Part shown: positions 34,811 to 43,712 of the stretch, in pieces
Position numbering within the stretch: position 1 is the stretch's first letter
Layout: each line of letters opens with the position of its first letter
NCBI GenBank assembly: GCA_937873035.1
Contig: CALMVA010000010.1
Span: forward strand, 1-54,963
DNA from: an uncultured Sphingomonadaceae bacterium
Lineage (GTDB): Bacteria > Pseudomonadota > Alphaproteobacteria > Sphingomonadales > Sphingomonadaceae
Direction of reading: 5' to 3'
DNA: 54,963 bases
Notes under the pieces: generated by a model
What the model saw: the letters and a program-made list of their open reading frames with translations, nothing else
The model's database searches: none
What the model was told of the DNA's origin: nothing
Made by a program: the position numbers and the translations under genes

Positions 34811-35179
34811 TCAGCCCATCACAAAGGCGTTGAGCTTGTTGCCATCCGGGTCACGGAAATAGCCGGCAAAAAAGCTGTCGCCACGCGGGCCGGGCGCGCC
34901 TTCGCAGGTGCCGCCATGCGCAAGGGCAATATCGTAAAGCTTCTGGACCTGATCCTTGTCCTTCGCCTCCAGCGCCACCATCACGCCATTGCCGACAGTC
35001 GCCGGATTGCCATCGAAGGGCTTGGTCGCAGCGACGCCAGCCGCACCGCCCGGCGCACCCCAGGCGATGAAATTGTCAAACTCCATCATCCGGCCCACGC
35101 CCATTTCAGCGGCAATCGCATCATAAAAGCGCGCCGCCTTTTCCAGATCATTGGTCCCGACTGTCACATACCCGATCAT
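34811..35179 (-). CDS. VOC-family (glyoxalase-like) protein
   Basis: The 122-residue protein is a single vicinal-oxygen-chelate domain: YVTVGTNDLEKAARFYDAIA at the start and FRDPDGNKLNAFVMG at the end. The usual metal-ligand His of glyoxalase I near the N-terminus is Thr here (YVTVGT), so classical glyoxalase I activity is unlikely. The start at 35179 has AAGGAG 7 bases upstream; an adjacent ATG at 35182 is closer to it. Role unknown. Confidence 0.88.
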   Translation of the reverse strand: MIGYVTVGTNDLEKAARFYDAIAAEMGVGRMMEFDNFIAWGAPGGAAGVAATKPFDGNPATVGNGVMVALEAKDKDQVQKLYDIALAHGGTCEGAPGPRGDSFFAGYFRDPDGNKLNAFVMG

Positions 35180-35281
35180 CATCTTTCTCCTTGTCAACGC
35201 ATGAGAACATTACAGGAACATTTTGAGTCGGGCAAGGGGTGTGCCGCATCATAATCTGTTCGGGACTAACGGTGGGGAAGT

Positions 35282-35299
35282 CCTCCCGCAAGCGGGAGG
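35282..35299. repeat. short extragenic palindrome
   Basis: CCTCCCGC-AA-GCGGGAGG is a perfect 8-bp stem with a 2-base loop, followed by GGGAGCGAGACTTGGCGCAGC and a second G-rich/C-rich pairing up to 35348. It lies in the 170-base gap after the aminopeptidase stop and looks like a REP-type element that may also aid termination on the minus strand. Confidence 0.5.
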
Positions 35300-35348
35300 G
35301 GAGCGAGACTTGGCGCAGCTTGTTGCGGTTAGTCGCAGCGGGGAGGGC

Positions 35349-37151
35349 TTACCCCAAAGATCTGCACGCCTCTTCCAGCCACGCCCGCACCTCACCCTCA
35401 AGCTGCGGCGCGATGATCTCACATACCCTGGCGTGATACTGGTCCCACCAGCGCAGCTCATCGCGGTTCATAAGGCTGGTATCGACAAGCCTGCGGTCAA
35501 TCGGCGCGAAGGTGAGCGTCTCGAAGCCGAAATAACGGCCTTCCGCGCCCTCAATATCGCGCTCTTCCACAAGGATAAGGTTTTCGGTGCGGATGCCGAA
35601 AGCGCCGACCTTGTAATAGCCCGGCTCGTTGGAGAGGAACATTCCGGCGGCCAGCGGCTCTTCGGTCCCCGCCTGTCCGCCCGTGCCCTTGGCGATGCGC
35701 TGCGGGCCTTCATGCACCGACAAGAACGCCCCCACGCCATGGCCCGTGCCATGTGCATAATCGACGCCCGCTTCCCACAAATGCATCCGCGCAAGGCTAT
35801 CAAGCTGGCTGCCGCGCGTCCCTTCGGGGAAGATGGCGCGGGCAAGCGCGATATGCCCCTTCAACACGCGGGTGAAGCGATCCTTCATTTCTGCGCTCGG
35901 CTCACCCGGCCCGATCCACACCGTGCGCGTCACATCGGTCGTGCCATCAAGATATTGGCCGCCGGAATCGACCAGATAGATGCTGCCCGGCGCAATCGCG
36001 AGATTGCTGCCCTCATCCACGCGATAATGCGGAAGCGCCGCGTGCGGGCCTGCTGCCGAGATCGTGTCGAACGACAAATCGCGTAGCAGGCCAGTTGCCG
36101 CGCGCAGTTCCTGAAGCTTGGCGGCGGCCGACAATTCGGTCTGCCCGCCCTTGGGACATTCGGTCGCAAGCCAATGGAGGAAGCGCGTCAGCGCGGCACC
36201 ATCGCGCTTTTGCGCTGCACGATGGCCTGCCTGCTCAACAGGGTTTTTGATCGCGCGCGGCAGCACGGTCGGGTCGCGCGTTTCGACAATGGTCGCGCCA
36301 CCCTTTGCCAGCCGCCCGAAAATCGCCGACACGGCCCGCTCCGGGTCTACCGCCACGCGCTTGCCCGCCATCGCCGCAAGCGCGGGCGCAAAGGCCGTGC
36401 GATCATGGATGCGCACGGCATTGCCGAGATGCTTCGTCACCGCGTCATCCACCTTGGCGGGATCGACATAAAGGTCCGCCGTGCCATCGGCGTTGAGCAC
36501 AGCAAAGGAGAGCGCAACCGGCGTGCGCTCCACATCGGTCCCGCGAATATTGAACAGCCACGCGACCGAATCGAGCGCGCTGATAATGGCGGCATCAAGA
36601 TTTTGCCGCACCAGCCAGTCGGCCACTTCCTGCCGCTTTTCAGCCGAATTGCGGCCCGTATATTGGTCTTCCAGCACGATCATCTTGGCCGTGGAGGGCG
36701 CGGGCTGGCCATCCCACACGGCGTCCACGGGGTTGCGGTCCACCGCGACCAGTTCAGCCCCCTGTTCCGCCAGCGCCTTTGTCGCCGCCTCAACCCAGGT
36801 CTTGGTGTGCACCCACGGGTCATAGCCGATGCGCCCGCCCTTGGGCGCGTGTTCGCCCAGCCATTGCGACACGCTGGTTTCGGGAACCGACTGGTAGGAC
36901 CAGTTCTTGCCATCCACCTGATCGCGCACCTGAATGGTGTAGCGGCCATCAACAAAGATCGCGGCCTCTTCGGGCAGCACGGCGGCGGTTCCGGCAGAGC
37001 CGCCAAAACCCGTCAACCACGCCAGACGCTGCGCATAAGCGCCGATATATTCAGACATATGCTCATCGCAAATGGGGATGACGAACCCATCAAGGCGGTC
37101 ATCCTTCAACTGCGCGCGAAGAGCGGCAAGGCGGGCTTCATGAGTAGACAT
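35349..37151 (-). CDS. M24-family Xaa-Pro aminopeptidase
   Basis: The 600-residue protein has the three-domain aminopeptidase P2 layout: two creatinase-like N-terminal domains (FVIPICDEHMSEYI, GFGGSAGTAAVL, IFVDGRYTIQVRDQVD) and a C-terminal pita-bread domain with the dinuclear-metal ligands (YLVDSGGQYLDGTTDVTRTV, HGTGHGVGAFLSVHEGP, NEPGYYKVGAFGIRTENL). It should remove N-terminal residues preceding proline in the cytoplasm. Length is typical for the large (about 600) form. It stands alone between an extragenic palindrome and a 420-base gap. Confidence 0.95.
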   Translation of the reverse strand: MSTHEARLAALRAQLKDDRLDGFVIPICDEHMSEYIGAYAQRLAWLTGFGGSAGTAAVLPEEAAIFVDGRYTIQVRDQVDGKNWSYQSVPETSVSQWLGEHAPKGGRIGYDPWVHTKTWVEAATKALAEQGAELVAVDRNPVDAVWDGQPAPSTAKMIVLEDQYTGRNSAEKRQEVADWLVRQNLDAAIISALDSVAWLFNIRGTDVERTPVALSFAVLNADGTADLYVDPAKVDDAVTKHLGNAVRIHDRTAFAPALAAMAGKRVAVDPERAVSAIFGRLAKGGATIVETRDPTVLPRAIKNPVEQAGHRAAQKRDGAALTRFLHWLATECPKGGQTELSAAAKLQELRAATGLLRDLSFDTISAAGPHAALPHYRVDEGSNLAIAPGSIYLVDSGGQYLDGTTDVTRTVWIGPGEPSAEMKDRFTRVLKGHIALARAIFPEGTRGSQLDSLARMHLWEAGVDYAHGTGHGVGAFLSVHEGPQRIAKGTGGQAGTEEPLAAGMFLSNEPGYYKVGAFGIRTENLILVEERDIEGAEGRYFGFETLTFAPIDRRLVDTSLMNRDELRWWDQYHARVCEIIAPQLEGEVRAWLEEACRSLG

Positions 37152-37571
37152 GACTTAAGTGCTTTCCGGTATTCAAAATGTGATTGCGCCCGATATAGAC
37201 CCGCGCGCGAAAAGGGCAAAGGCAGGGCGGATTCATCACGAGTGCAAAGCGAAGAACAGCGCTTCGGCACCTCGTCGGACGCACACCAATAGAATAAATC
37301 AGACGCGGAAGTGGAGGAAGTTGAGGCCCTGTAGAGGCGGATTTCCGTCGATCCTGATTTTCTCCGGCAAAGCGCCACCATGCACCAGCGGGCGATCAGC
37401 AGCATCACTCGCGCCCTAATTTGCCCTGCCCCACCGCACCCGATCTTCGCACCCATCATCAGCCTCCTTCATTGCGCGCGGAAGGGCTGGCACAAATGGG
37501 CAGCGATAGGACAGCGGAATAGGATTTGGGGCGGCAACAGACGATAATCGCGCCCATCACGCTCCCCCCAA
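37152..37571. other. gap upstream of aminopeptidase P, nothing recognised
   Basis: About 420 bases with no convincing gene on either strand. Open frames here lack family features and overlap the aminopeptidase start. No RNA gene was recognised. Confidence 0.4.
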
Positions 37572-37836
37572 CGTCATGCCAGCGCAGGCTGGCATCTCGT
37601 GCACCCAACCGGTGAGACCCCGGCCTGCGCTGGGGTGACGATATGGACAAAACGCAACGCCTCTCCTCCCGTCATGCCAGCAAAGGCTGGCATCTCTCGC
37701 ACCCAGCCCGTGAGACCCCAGCCTGCGCTGGGGTGACGATATGGGCAAAACGCATCCCCTCTCCTCCCGTCATGCCAGCGAAGGCTGGCATCTCTCGCAC
37801 CCAACCGGCGAGACCCCGGCCTGCGCTGGGGTGACG
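37572..37836. repeat. three-copy tandem array of a 69-bp palindromic element, period 98 bp
   Basis: Copies lie at 37572-37640, 37670-37738 and 37768-37836, each 69 bases, separated by 29-base spacers that are also alike (both begin ATATGG and end CTCTCCTCC). Each copy has two inverted repeats: GCCAGC-n-GCTGGC near the left end (CGTCATGCCAGCG...GCTGGCATCTC) and CCC(C/A)GCC-TGCGCTGGGG near the right end, ending GGGGTGACG. Copies differ by a few bases. This is a REP/BIME-like extragenic element between two minus-strand genes, not a CRISPR array. Confidence 0.9.
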
Positions 37837-37858
37837 GATGATGAGGTAGGAATAGCCC

Positions 37859-38998
37859 CTAGCCCACCGAGGCGTTCAGCGTTTCCACGGCTTCGGCATA
37901 GTCCGACATAAAGTCCTGCACGACCGAGCGGGCCGAGACGATATTGTCGACCAGCCCGACGCCCTGACCCACGAAATAGGTGACGAGCGGCACGGCGGCG
38001 GCGTTGCCGCCTTCGGCGGCCTTGGTTGCCTTGTGGATGGCGGGTTCGGCGATCAGCGACTGCATCGGCATGGGGAGCGCGCCGGGGCTTTCCGGGCCTT
38101 CCCACGCATCGGTCCAGGCCGAGACGAGCTGGCGCGAATATTTGCCGGTGCGGCCCTTGGAGCGCACGGTATCGCGCGAGCGGGCGGCGACCATCTTTTC
38201 ACGGAAGATCTGCGAACATTCGCTCTCGGTCGTGGCGAGCCAGACCGACCCCGTCCATGCCCCTGCGGCGCCCATCGCCATGCACGCCGCCATTTGCGCG
38301 CCGGTCATGATGCCGCCTGCGGCCAGCACCGGCACGTCATGGCCAGCCGCCTTCAACGCGCGGACGACTTCGGGAATGAGGACGATGGTGGACACTTCAC
38401 CGCAATGGCCGCCAGCCTCTCCACCCTGCGCCACGATGACGTCGCACCCGGCTTCGGCAAGGCGCAGCGCGTGTTCCTTGGCGCCCGCAAGCGCGCCGAC
38501 GGGCACATTGTGGGCGCGGCCCATGTCGATCATTTCCTGCGGCGGCTTGCCCAGCGCATTGACGATCATCTTGATCGGGTGGTTGAAGGCGACGCGCAGC
38601 AGCTCCATCGCCTCTTCAGGCCAGAAGGGCGGCGGCGCATCATCGCTTTGGGCACGGGCGTGTTCGCCCGCCGGATCAACACCGTGCGACTTCAAAAGAT
38701 TGTCGACAAATTCGCGGTGCTGCGGCGGAATCCGCTCGGCAAGTTTCTTCGACGTCAGATCCTTCTCATGCTTCACGCTCAGATTTTCGGGGATCAGAAC
38801 GTCGATGCCATAGGGTTTGCCATCGACGTGCGCGTCAATCCATTGCAGCTCGACCTCAAGCTGTTCCGGGTTGAACGCGGTAGCGCCCAGCACGCCGAAG
38901 CCGCCCGCTTTGGACACCGCCGCCACCACATCGCGGCAGTGGCTGAACGCGAAGAGCGGAAAGTCTATGCCCAGTCGCTCACACAGTTTGTTGCTCAT
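37859..38998 (-). CDS. nitronate monooxygenase-family flavoprotein
   Basis: The 379-residue TIM-barrel protein has the FMN-binding and active-site segments of nitronate monooxygenases: LFAFSHCRDVVAAVSKAGGF at the start, VIVAQGGEAGGHCGEVSTIV (with the active-site-region His), VLAAGGIMTGAQMAACMAMG and AWTGSVWLATTES. These enzymes oxidise nitronates; relatives are enoyl reductases or have unknown substrates. The long insert at about residues 70-130 is more typical of the larger family members. The array of palindromes starts 23 bases after its stop. Confidence 0.9.
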   Translation of the reverse strand: MSNKLCERLGIDFPLFAFSHCRDVVAAVSKAGGFGVLGATAFNPEQLEVELQWIDAHVDGKPYGIDVLIPENLSVKHEKDLTSKKLAERIPPQHREFVDNLLKSHGVDPAGEHARAQSDDAPPPFWPEEAMELLRVAFNHPIKMIVNALGKPPQEMIDMGRAHNVPVGALAGAKEHALRLAEAGCDVIVAQGGEAGGHCGEVSTIVLIPEVVRALKAAGHDVPVLAAGGIMTGAQMAACMAMGAAGAWTGSVWLATTESECSQIFREKMVAARSRDTVRSKGRTGKYSRQLVSAWTDAWEGPESPGALPMPMQSLIAEPAIHKATKAAEGGNAAAVPLVTYFVGQGVGLVDNIVSARSVVQDFMSDYAEAVETLNASVG

Positions 38999-39052
38999 TA
39001 TTTGCCTCTCCTTGTTGCCCGTGTATCACCAAGAGATTCAGGGATTTCAAGC

Positions 39053-40291
39053 ATGACAAAAGCAACAACCATTCTTGCAGCGCTTATTCTCGGCCTGGTG
39101 CTCGGCATCTGGCTCGATACGAGGTCGCACGGCTTTGCCGAAGCGGCAGACATTATCGGCACCTTATGGCTCAATGGCCTGCGGATGACGGTCATTCCGC
39201 TGGTTGTCGCGCTGCTCGTCACGGGCATCGCGCAGACGGCAGCCGCCGCCAAGGCAGGCAAGCTGGCGCTGCGCGCGGTGGTGACGATGATGGTCATCCT
39301 TTGGTGTTCAGCCACGATGGCGGCGTTCGTCACGCCCGCGCTGCTCAGCGCCTTTCCGATGCCCGTTGAAGCGGGCGCGGCGCTCAAATCCGCGCTGTCG
39401 AGCGCACCTGCGACGGGCGAGGTGAAGCCCTTTGGCGAATTTCTGCGCGCCATCGTGCCGACCAATCCCTTTGATGCCGCCGCCAAGGACGCCATCCTGC
39501 CGCTCATCGTCTTCACCATGGCCTTCGCGTTCGCCGTCATCCGCTTGCCGGAACCCAAGCGCGTTCTGGTCGGCGGCTTTTTCGAGGCGATTTCGGATGC
39601 GATGCTCATCATCATCAACTGGGTGCTGATGCTGGCGCCGGTGGGCGTGTTCGCACTCGCCTTCGTGGTGGGCGCAAAGGCGGGGGCGGCGGCGCTTGGC
39701 GCGCTGGCGCATTATGTGGCGATTGTCACGGCGACAGGAATGGTCGTCTGGCTCGCCTCCTTCGTGGTCGCCGCCATTGGCGCGCGGCGCAATCCGTTCA
39801 CCTTCTTCCGCGCGGCCATCCCCGCGCAGGCGGTCGCCATATCGACGCAATCCTCGCTCGTCTCGCTGCCCGCGATGCTCAAAGGCGTAACCGCGCTGGG
39901 TGTGCCACCGCGCACTGCCGATCTTGTCCTGCCCGTCGCCGTCGCCATCTTCCGCGCAACCGGGCCTGCGATGAACCTTGCCGTTGCCATTTATGTCGCG
40001 CACTGGATGGGCATGGAGCTGACGCCATGGGCGCTTGCGGCAGGCGTGGCGGCAGCGGCCACGACAACGCTGGGCGCGGTCAGCCTGCCCGGCACGGTGA
40101 GCTTCGTCACTTCGATTGCGCCGATCTCACTTGCGATGGGCGTGCCGGTGGAGCCGCTCGCGCTGCTCATCGCGGTTGAGACCTTCCCCGACATCATGCG
40201 CACGCTGGGCAATGTCACGATGGACATGGCCGTCACCGCGACCATCTCCGAACGTGCGGGCGATGAGCATGGGGAAGAGGTGGCGCTTTAG
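39053..40291 (+). CDS. dicarboxylate/amino acid:cation symporter (DAACS family)
   Basis: The 412-residue membrane protein has the DAACS layout: LWLNGLRMTVIPLVVALLVT in the N-terminal half, the serine-rich re-entrant loop AISTQSSLVSLPAMLKG (usual TxSSxxTLP-like) and the TM7 motif ATGPAMNLAVAIYVAHWM replacing the usual NMDG-T. It should move C4-dicarboxylates or acidic/neutral amino acids with sodium or protons. The variation around the TM7 motif makes the substrate uncertain. The ATG at 39053 follows AGGGATTTCAAGC. It is divergent from the nitronate monooxygenase gene. Confidence 0.88.
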   Translation: MTKATTILAALILGLVLGIWLDTRSHGFAEAADIIGTLWLNGLRMTVIPLVVALLVTGIAQTAAAAKAGKLALRAVVTMMVILWCSATMAAFVTPALLSAFPMPVEAGAALKSALSSAPATGEVKPFGEFLRAIVPTNPFDAAAKDAILPLIVFTMAFAFAVIRLPEPKRVLVGGFFEAISDAMLIIINWVLMLAPVGVFALAFVVGAKAGAAALGALAHYVAIVTATGMVVWLASFVVAAIGARRNPFTFFRAAIPAQAVAISTQSSLVSLPAMLKGVTALGVPPRTADLVLPVAVAIFRATGPAMNLAVAIYVAHWMGMELTPWALAAGVAAAATTTLGAVSLPGTVSFVTSIAPISLAMGVPVEPLALLIAVETFPDIMRTLGNVTMDMAVTATISERAGDEHGEEVAL

Positions 40292-40292
40292 C

Positions 40293-40982
40293 TCACATCC
40301 AGCGCCACAGCCCGGCGACCGGCGCGCCGAGCATCGGGTGCAGATAGGTCGCGCCAAGCCAGATGACGACGCCGAGCAGAAAGGCGCGCCGACCCGGCCA
40401 TGCCGTCTTCCACGCGGCCTTGCCCGCAAGCTGGTTGCCAAAGGGGATGAAGCTCGTCCGCGCGGACCAGTTGGCCCAGGCGCTGCCCATCAGCTTTGCC
40501 TTTTTGCGATCCTGCCCCGCAGAGCCGCCAAGCGCGAGCACGAGCATCCCCAGCGTCAGCACGAAGCTGGCGGAATAGGGCGCGACGAGCGCGTGGACGA
40601 TCGCCCAGATCGCAAAGCCCCACATCATCGGGTGGCGCGTGATGCGGAACACGCCGCGCGCAGGCTGCGCTGCCGCTTGCGTCGCGCCCGGTGCGGGCAT
40701 GGCGGGGTTGCCCGCGAATGATCCGGCAAACAGGATCGCGCCGAACAGCATCAGCAGACTTGCGAAAATCCACAGGCCGTTGCCGACCATCCAGTGATCC
40801 ATGCCGCGCGGGGCCGCGCGAAAGGCGACATAGACCCAGTAGAAGGTCGCCAGCGCCACCACCGAATAGAGCGCCTGAAAGCCCTTATCGCCCAGCCGCG
40901 CGACAAGCGGCGCGCGCAGCGGGTGCGACAAGAGGAAGTGCGTGCCCACAAAGGCCGTTACTGCAACAACAAGTCCGTCCAT
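40293..40982 (-). CDS. NnrU-family membrane protein
   Basis: The 229-residue protein has about six membrane segments and NnrU signatures: VGTHFLLSHPLRAPLVARLG, GFQALYSVVALATFYWVYVA, and FRITRHPMMWGFAIWAIVHA with the conserved R-H-P. NnrU was named from nitrate/nitrite gene clusters; relatives resemble the isoprenylcysteine/phospholipid methyltransferase fold, and the function is unproven. The ATG at 40982 is preferred over the GTG one codon earlier because GGGGAG lies 6 bases upstream. It ends 1 base after the symporter stop, in convergent arrangement. Confidence 0.9.
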   Translation of the reverse strand: MDGLVVAVTAFVGTHFLLSHPLRAPLVARLGDKGFQALYSVVALATFYWVYVAFRAAPRGMDHWMVGNGLWIFASLLMLFGAILFAGSFAGNPAMPAPGATQAAAQPARGVFRITRHPMMWGFAIWAIVHALVAPYSASFVLTLGMLVLALGGSAGQDRKKAKLMGSAWANWSARTSFIPFGNQLAGKAAWKTAWPGRRAFLLGVVIWLGATYLHPMLGAPVAGLWRWM

Positions 40983-41036
40983 CACCCGCTCCCCTTCTGA
41001 TGAGACGGCAAGCTTCGCCGATTTGGCCCCGGCTTC

Positions 41037-43346
41037 CTAGAAGATTTTGCGGAACCCGATTTCGAGCTTGCGGCCAACCGGGTCGATATAGCCCTTCTGG
41101 TAGCGCAGCGGCACAAGGCCATTGGCGTCGCGCACGTCCTGAATATCGTTGAACACATTGTCGACGCGCAGGACCAAACGACTGCCTTTGAGGAACGGTA
41201 CCGCCTCCACAAGCTGCTTTTGCTGATCGAAATTGACGAAAGCGCGCAGGTTGATCGTCGCGAGGTCGGAGAAGGCAAGCGACGACGCCCCGCCGGTGGT
41301 GACGGTTGTGCCGCTCTGCCAGGTGCCGTTCACGCGAAAGCCGATGCCCTTGTTGAACCAGCCGCCTTCCAGCTCGACCGAATGGCGCGGCGTGCCGCCC
41401 GTTTGTCCGGTCGCATCGCCGCCCAGCAGATCGAGCGAGGGCACGCCTGCCGCCACGTCGATACGATCGACAAACTTGATGGTGTCATAGAGCGAGAGCG
41501 ACCAGCGACCGCCCTGCCCGCCACCGAAACGCCCCATGCCGCCACCCGGTGGCGGGCCACCTGCGCCGCCCCGCGTGCCTGATGCGCCCGCCCCGCCACG
41601 TCCGGCAGGCATACCAAACTGCTTCTGGAAGCTCAGGCCAAGCCGCACCTGCTCGCTGCGTGATCCAAGAAAGTTGATCGCACGCTGATCGACCGCAATA
41701 AGCTGCCCGCTGCCATCGCGCACGAAGCGGTCGGGAAACGCACTCTGGATGACCGCCGTCAGCGCCGGGAAAGACGCGACCGGATCGGTGCTGCGATTGC
41801 GGAAATAATTGGCGGTCAGGTTCAGCCCTTCAAACCATGTCGGCTCATAGGTGAGCCCGATTTTCACGTCCTTGCGCTCTTCGGCGCGCAGCCCCGCATT
41901 GCCGCCGGAGGTGAGCGAGACGAGCGCCGTCTCTCCGCGCACATAGTCAAAAACGAGCGCATTGGGCGTCACCACCAGCGGATCGCCAAGCTGCTGCGCG
42001 GTTGGGGCGGCCTGTTCCGCCGCAAAGCTCGTCAGCAGCGTCACGCCCTTGATGGGCGACCAGTTGAGGCCGTAGCCATAGGCCGTGATCGCCCCGAAAT
42101 CGGAAAGCTCGCGATAGCCACCATTGAGGTTGATCGAGAGATCACCCAGCGCCGAGCCGACCGCACGGCGGCGACTGGTAAGCGGAATATCGACATTCGC
42201 GCGCACATTGGCCTCATCGCGCGCAATCCGCCCGGTGGACAACCCGCCCAGCCGGTTCGCTTCGCTTTCGATGCGGTTCGTTTCGAACCCGGTTTTCAGG
42301 TTGAGCATCAGCGCGCCCGCCGCAAGCTCGGTCAACTGGCCGGTGGCCGACCAGGACGCGCCCAGCGTGGTCAGTTGCGATTGGGTCGTATCGCGTGGAG
42401 CGGGCCCCACGATATTGCGGTCGGTGAGCGTATCGGTGTCGGTGCGCGACGCAGTGGCGGTTGCCGTCCAGTTCCAGCGGTCAATACGCCCGCCCAGCGT
42501 CAGCCCGCCGGTATAAGCGCGCGTCCGCACATCGCGGTCGAGTGGGTCAATCGCGCCCACCGAGCCCGTGGGGATGCCAAACAGCGAATGGGTATCGGCA
42601 CGATCATAAGACAGGTTGAGCGTCGCATCGACACCGTTTGCGATCTGCCGGTTGAGAACGCTGTTGATCTTCCATGCCTCATTGGAGGCCGTGAGCGTGC
42701 GGTAGCGGGTCTCCGCCGGCGTGGCGCTCACGATGTTGCGGTCGCTTTCAAGAAGCGCGCCGCTGCGATCATATTCGGCATTGAGGTTGAGCCGCCCCAG
42801 CTTGCCGATGCGCACAAGCCCGGCCTCAAGCTGATAATCGCGCTGGCCGCCAGCCACCGGTCCGCCAAGCTGGCCTTCCCCCGTGATCGCGGAAAAATTA
42901 TCCTTGAGGATGAAGTTGATGACGCGCTGATCGGCCGTGTAGCCATAACGCAGCGCCACATCCTCAGGCAGCACCTCAACCCGCTGGATGGCCTCGGTGG
43001 GCAAATCGCGGATTTCACCAAAGCTCGACACACGCTTGCCATTGACCAGCACGACCGGGCGACCATCACCACGTCCACGGCCTGAGCGCGTCTGGGCCGA
43101 CAGGGCAGAGAGCAGATCCGAAACGCTCGACGCGCCATAGCTTTCAACCGCTGCGGCATCGAGCACGACATCGGCCGCAATGGCGACATCCACGGACCCC
43201 GCGAGCTTGGGCGCCGTGACGATAATGTCAGGCCCTTCATCATCGACGGTGGTTGCAGGAAGCGGCTGATCTGCATGGGCCGCGCTGGCCGGAACAAGCG
43301 CAAGCGCGCTGATGCCGGAAAGGATATGGGGGAGGATTTTTTTCAT
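41037..43346 (-). CDS. TonB-dependent receptor-like outer membrane protein
   Basis: The 769-residue protein starts with a signal peptide (MKKILPHILSGISALALVPA, then SAAHA) and has a plug (DIIVTAPK, VVLVNGKRVSSFGEIRDLPT, EAIQRVEVLPEDVALRYGYT) followed by a barrel ending in the outer-membrane motif KLEIGFRKIF. It lacks an obvious CarO-type barrel motif for siderophores. A Gly/Arg/Pro-rich insertion (FGMPAGRGGAGASGTRGG to GGGQGG, about residues 600-640) is low complexity. It probably imports a peptide or other large substrate, perhaps serving the POT/amidohydrolase operon further right; a 367-base gap with palindromes separates them. Confidence 0.9.
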   Translation of the reverse strand: MKKILPHILSGISALALVPASAAHADQPLPATTVDDEGPDIIVTAPKLAGSVDVAIAADVVLDAAAVESYGASSVSDLLSALSAQTRSGRGRGDGRPVVLVNGKRVSSFGEIRDLPTEAIQRVEVLPEDVALRYGYTADQRVINFILKDNFSAITGEGQLGGPVAGGQRDYQLEAGLVRIGKLGRLNLNAEYDRSGALLESDRNIVSATPAETRYRTLTASNEAWKINSVLNRQIANGVDATLNLSYDRADTHSLFGIPTGSVGAIDPLDRDVRTRAYTGGLTLGGRIDRWNWTATATASRTDTDTLTDRNIVGPAPRDTTQSQLTTLGASWSATGQLTELAAGALMLNLKTGFETNRIESEANRLGGLSTGRIARDEANVRANVDIPLTSRRRAVGSALGDLSINLNGGYRELSDFGAITAYGYGLNWSPIKGVTLLTSFAAEQAAPTAQQLGDPLVVTPNALVFDYVRGETALVSLTSGGNAGLRAEERKDVKIGLTYEPTWFEGLNLTANYFRNRSTDPVASFPALTAVIQSAFPDRFVRDGSGQLIAVDQRAINFLGSRSEQVRLGLSFQKQFGMPAGRGGAGASGTRGGAGGPPPGGGMGRFGGGQGGRWSLSLYDTIKFVDRIDVAAGVPSLDLLGGDATGQTGGTPRHSVELEGGWFNKGIGFRVNGTWQSGTTVTTGGASSLAFSDLATINLRAFVNFDQQKQLVEAVPFLKGSRLVLRVDNVFNDIQDVRDANGLVPLRYQKGYIDPVGRKLEIGFRKIF

Positions 43347-43420
43347 TGTAATTCTCTGTGTATCGCCCCCGCCTGACGGGGAGATGAAGAGGGGCGATGT
43401 TGGAGGCCGACCACGCCGAC

Positions 43421-43441
43421 ATCCCGAACTTGTTTCGGGAT
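43421..43441. repeat. extragenic palindrome (ATCCCGAA/TTCGGGAT)
   Basis: An 8-bp perfect inverted repeat around a 5-base loop CTTGT. It is one of several palindromes in the 367-base gap between the receptor gene and the amidohydrolase operon. The remaining part of the gap (43578-43712) shows no gene. Confidence 0.6.
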
Positions 43442-43488
43442 CCATTGGCACCGCAGGCTGTAAATCATTCACAGATCTACAAAACACA

Positions 43489-43577
43489 CCGCTCGCCCTG
43501 AGCCTGTCGAAGGGCCGCTCTTTCTTGGAGCCGGAATGTCCAGAAGGACAGCCCTTCGACAAGCTCAGGGCGAGCGG
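43489..43577. repeat. long inverted repeat, 27-bp arms
   Basis: The left arm 43489-43515 (CCGCTCGCCCTGAGCCTGTC...) and the right arm 43551-43577 (GCCCTTCGACAAGCTCAGGG...) are complementary at 26 of 27 positions, with a 35-base centre. The same sequence family recurs at 49918-50008. It is REP/BIME-like DNA typical of sphingomonad genomes and could form a long RNA hairpin. Confidence 0.9.
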
Positions 43578-43712
43578 TGGAGGGGGTGTCGGCGCATTGC
43601 TACACGATACGCGCACACCCTATCCGTCATTGTGCCAATGGAGGCTGAAACCAGTTCAACAGGACGGGTGAGGATGGGCCCGCCCGCCGGAGCGAGCGGA
43701 CCCTTCATGGCC

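Noticed and set aside
37106..37459. Small minus-strand gene upstream of aminopeptidase P
   Set aside because: It overlaps the aminopeptidase start in another frame, with no ribosome-binding site, domain or compositional support.
37572..37836. Possible CRISPR array (regular repeats and spacers)
   Set aside because: The repeats are 69 bases, the spacers are nearly identical to each other, only three copies exist, each repeat has two internal palindromes, and no cas genes are near.
38033..39052. Plus-strand extension of the symporter frame by 340 codons
   Set aside because: It is antisense to nitronate monooxygenase; the hydrophobic transporter begins at 39053 after a ribosome-binding site.
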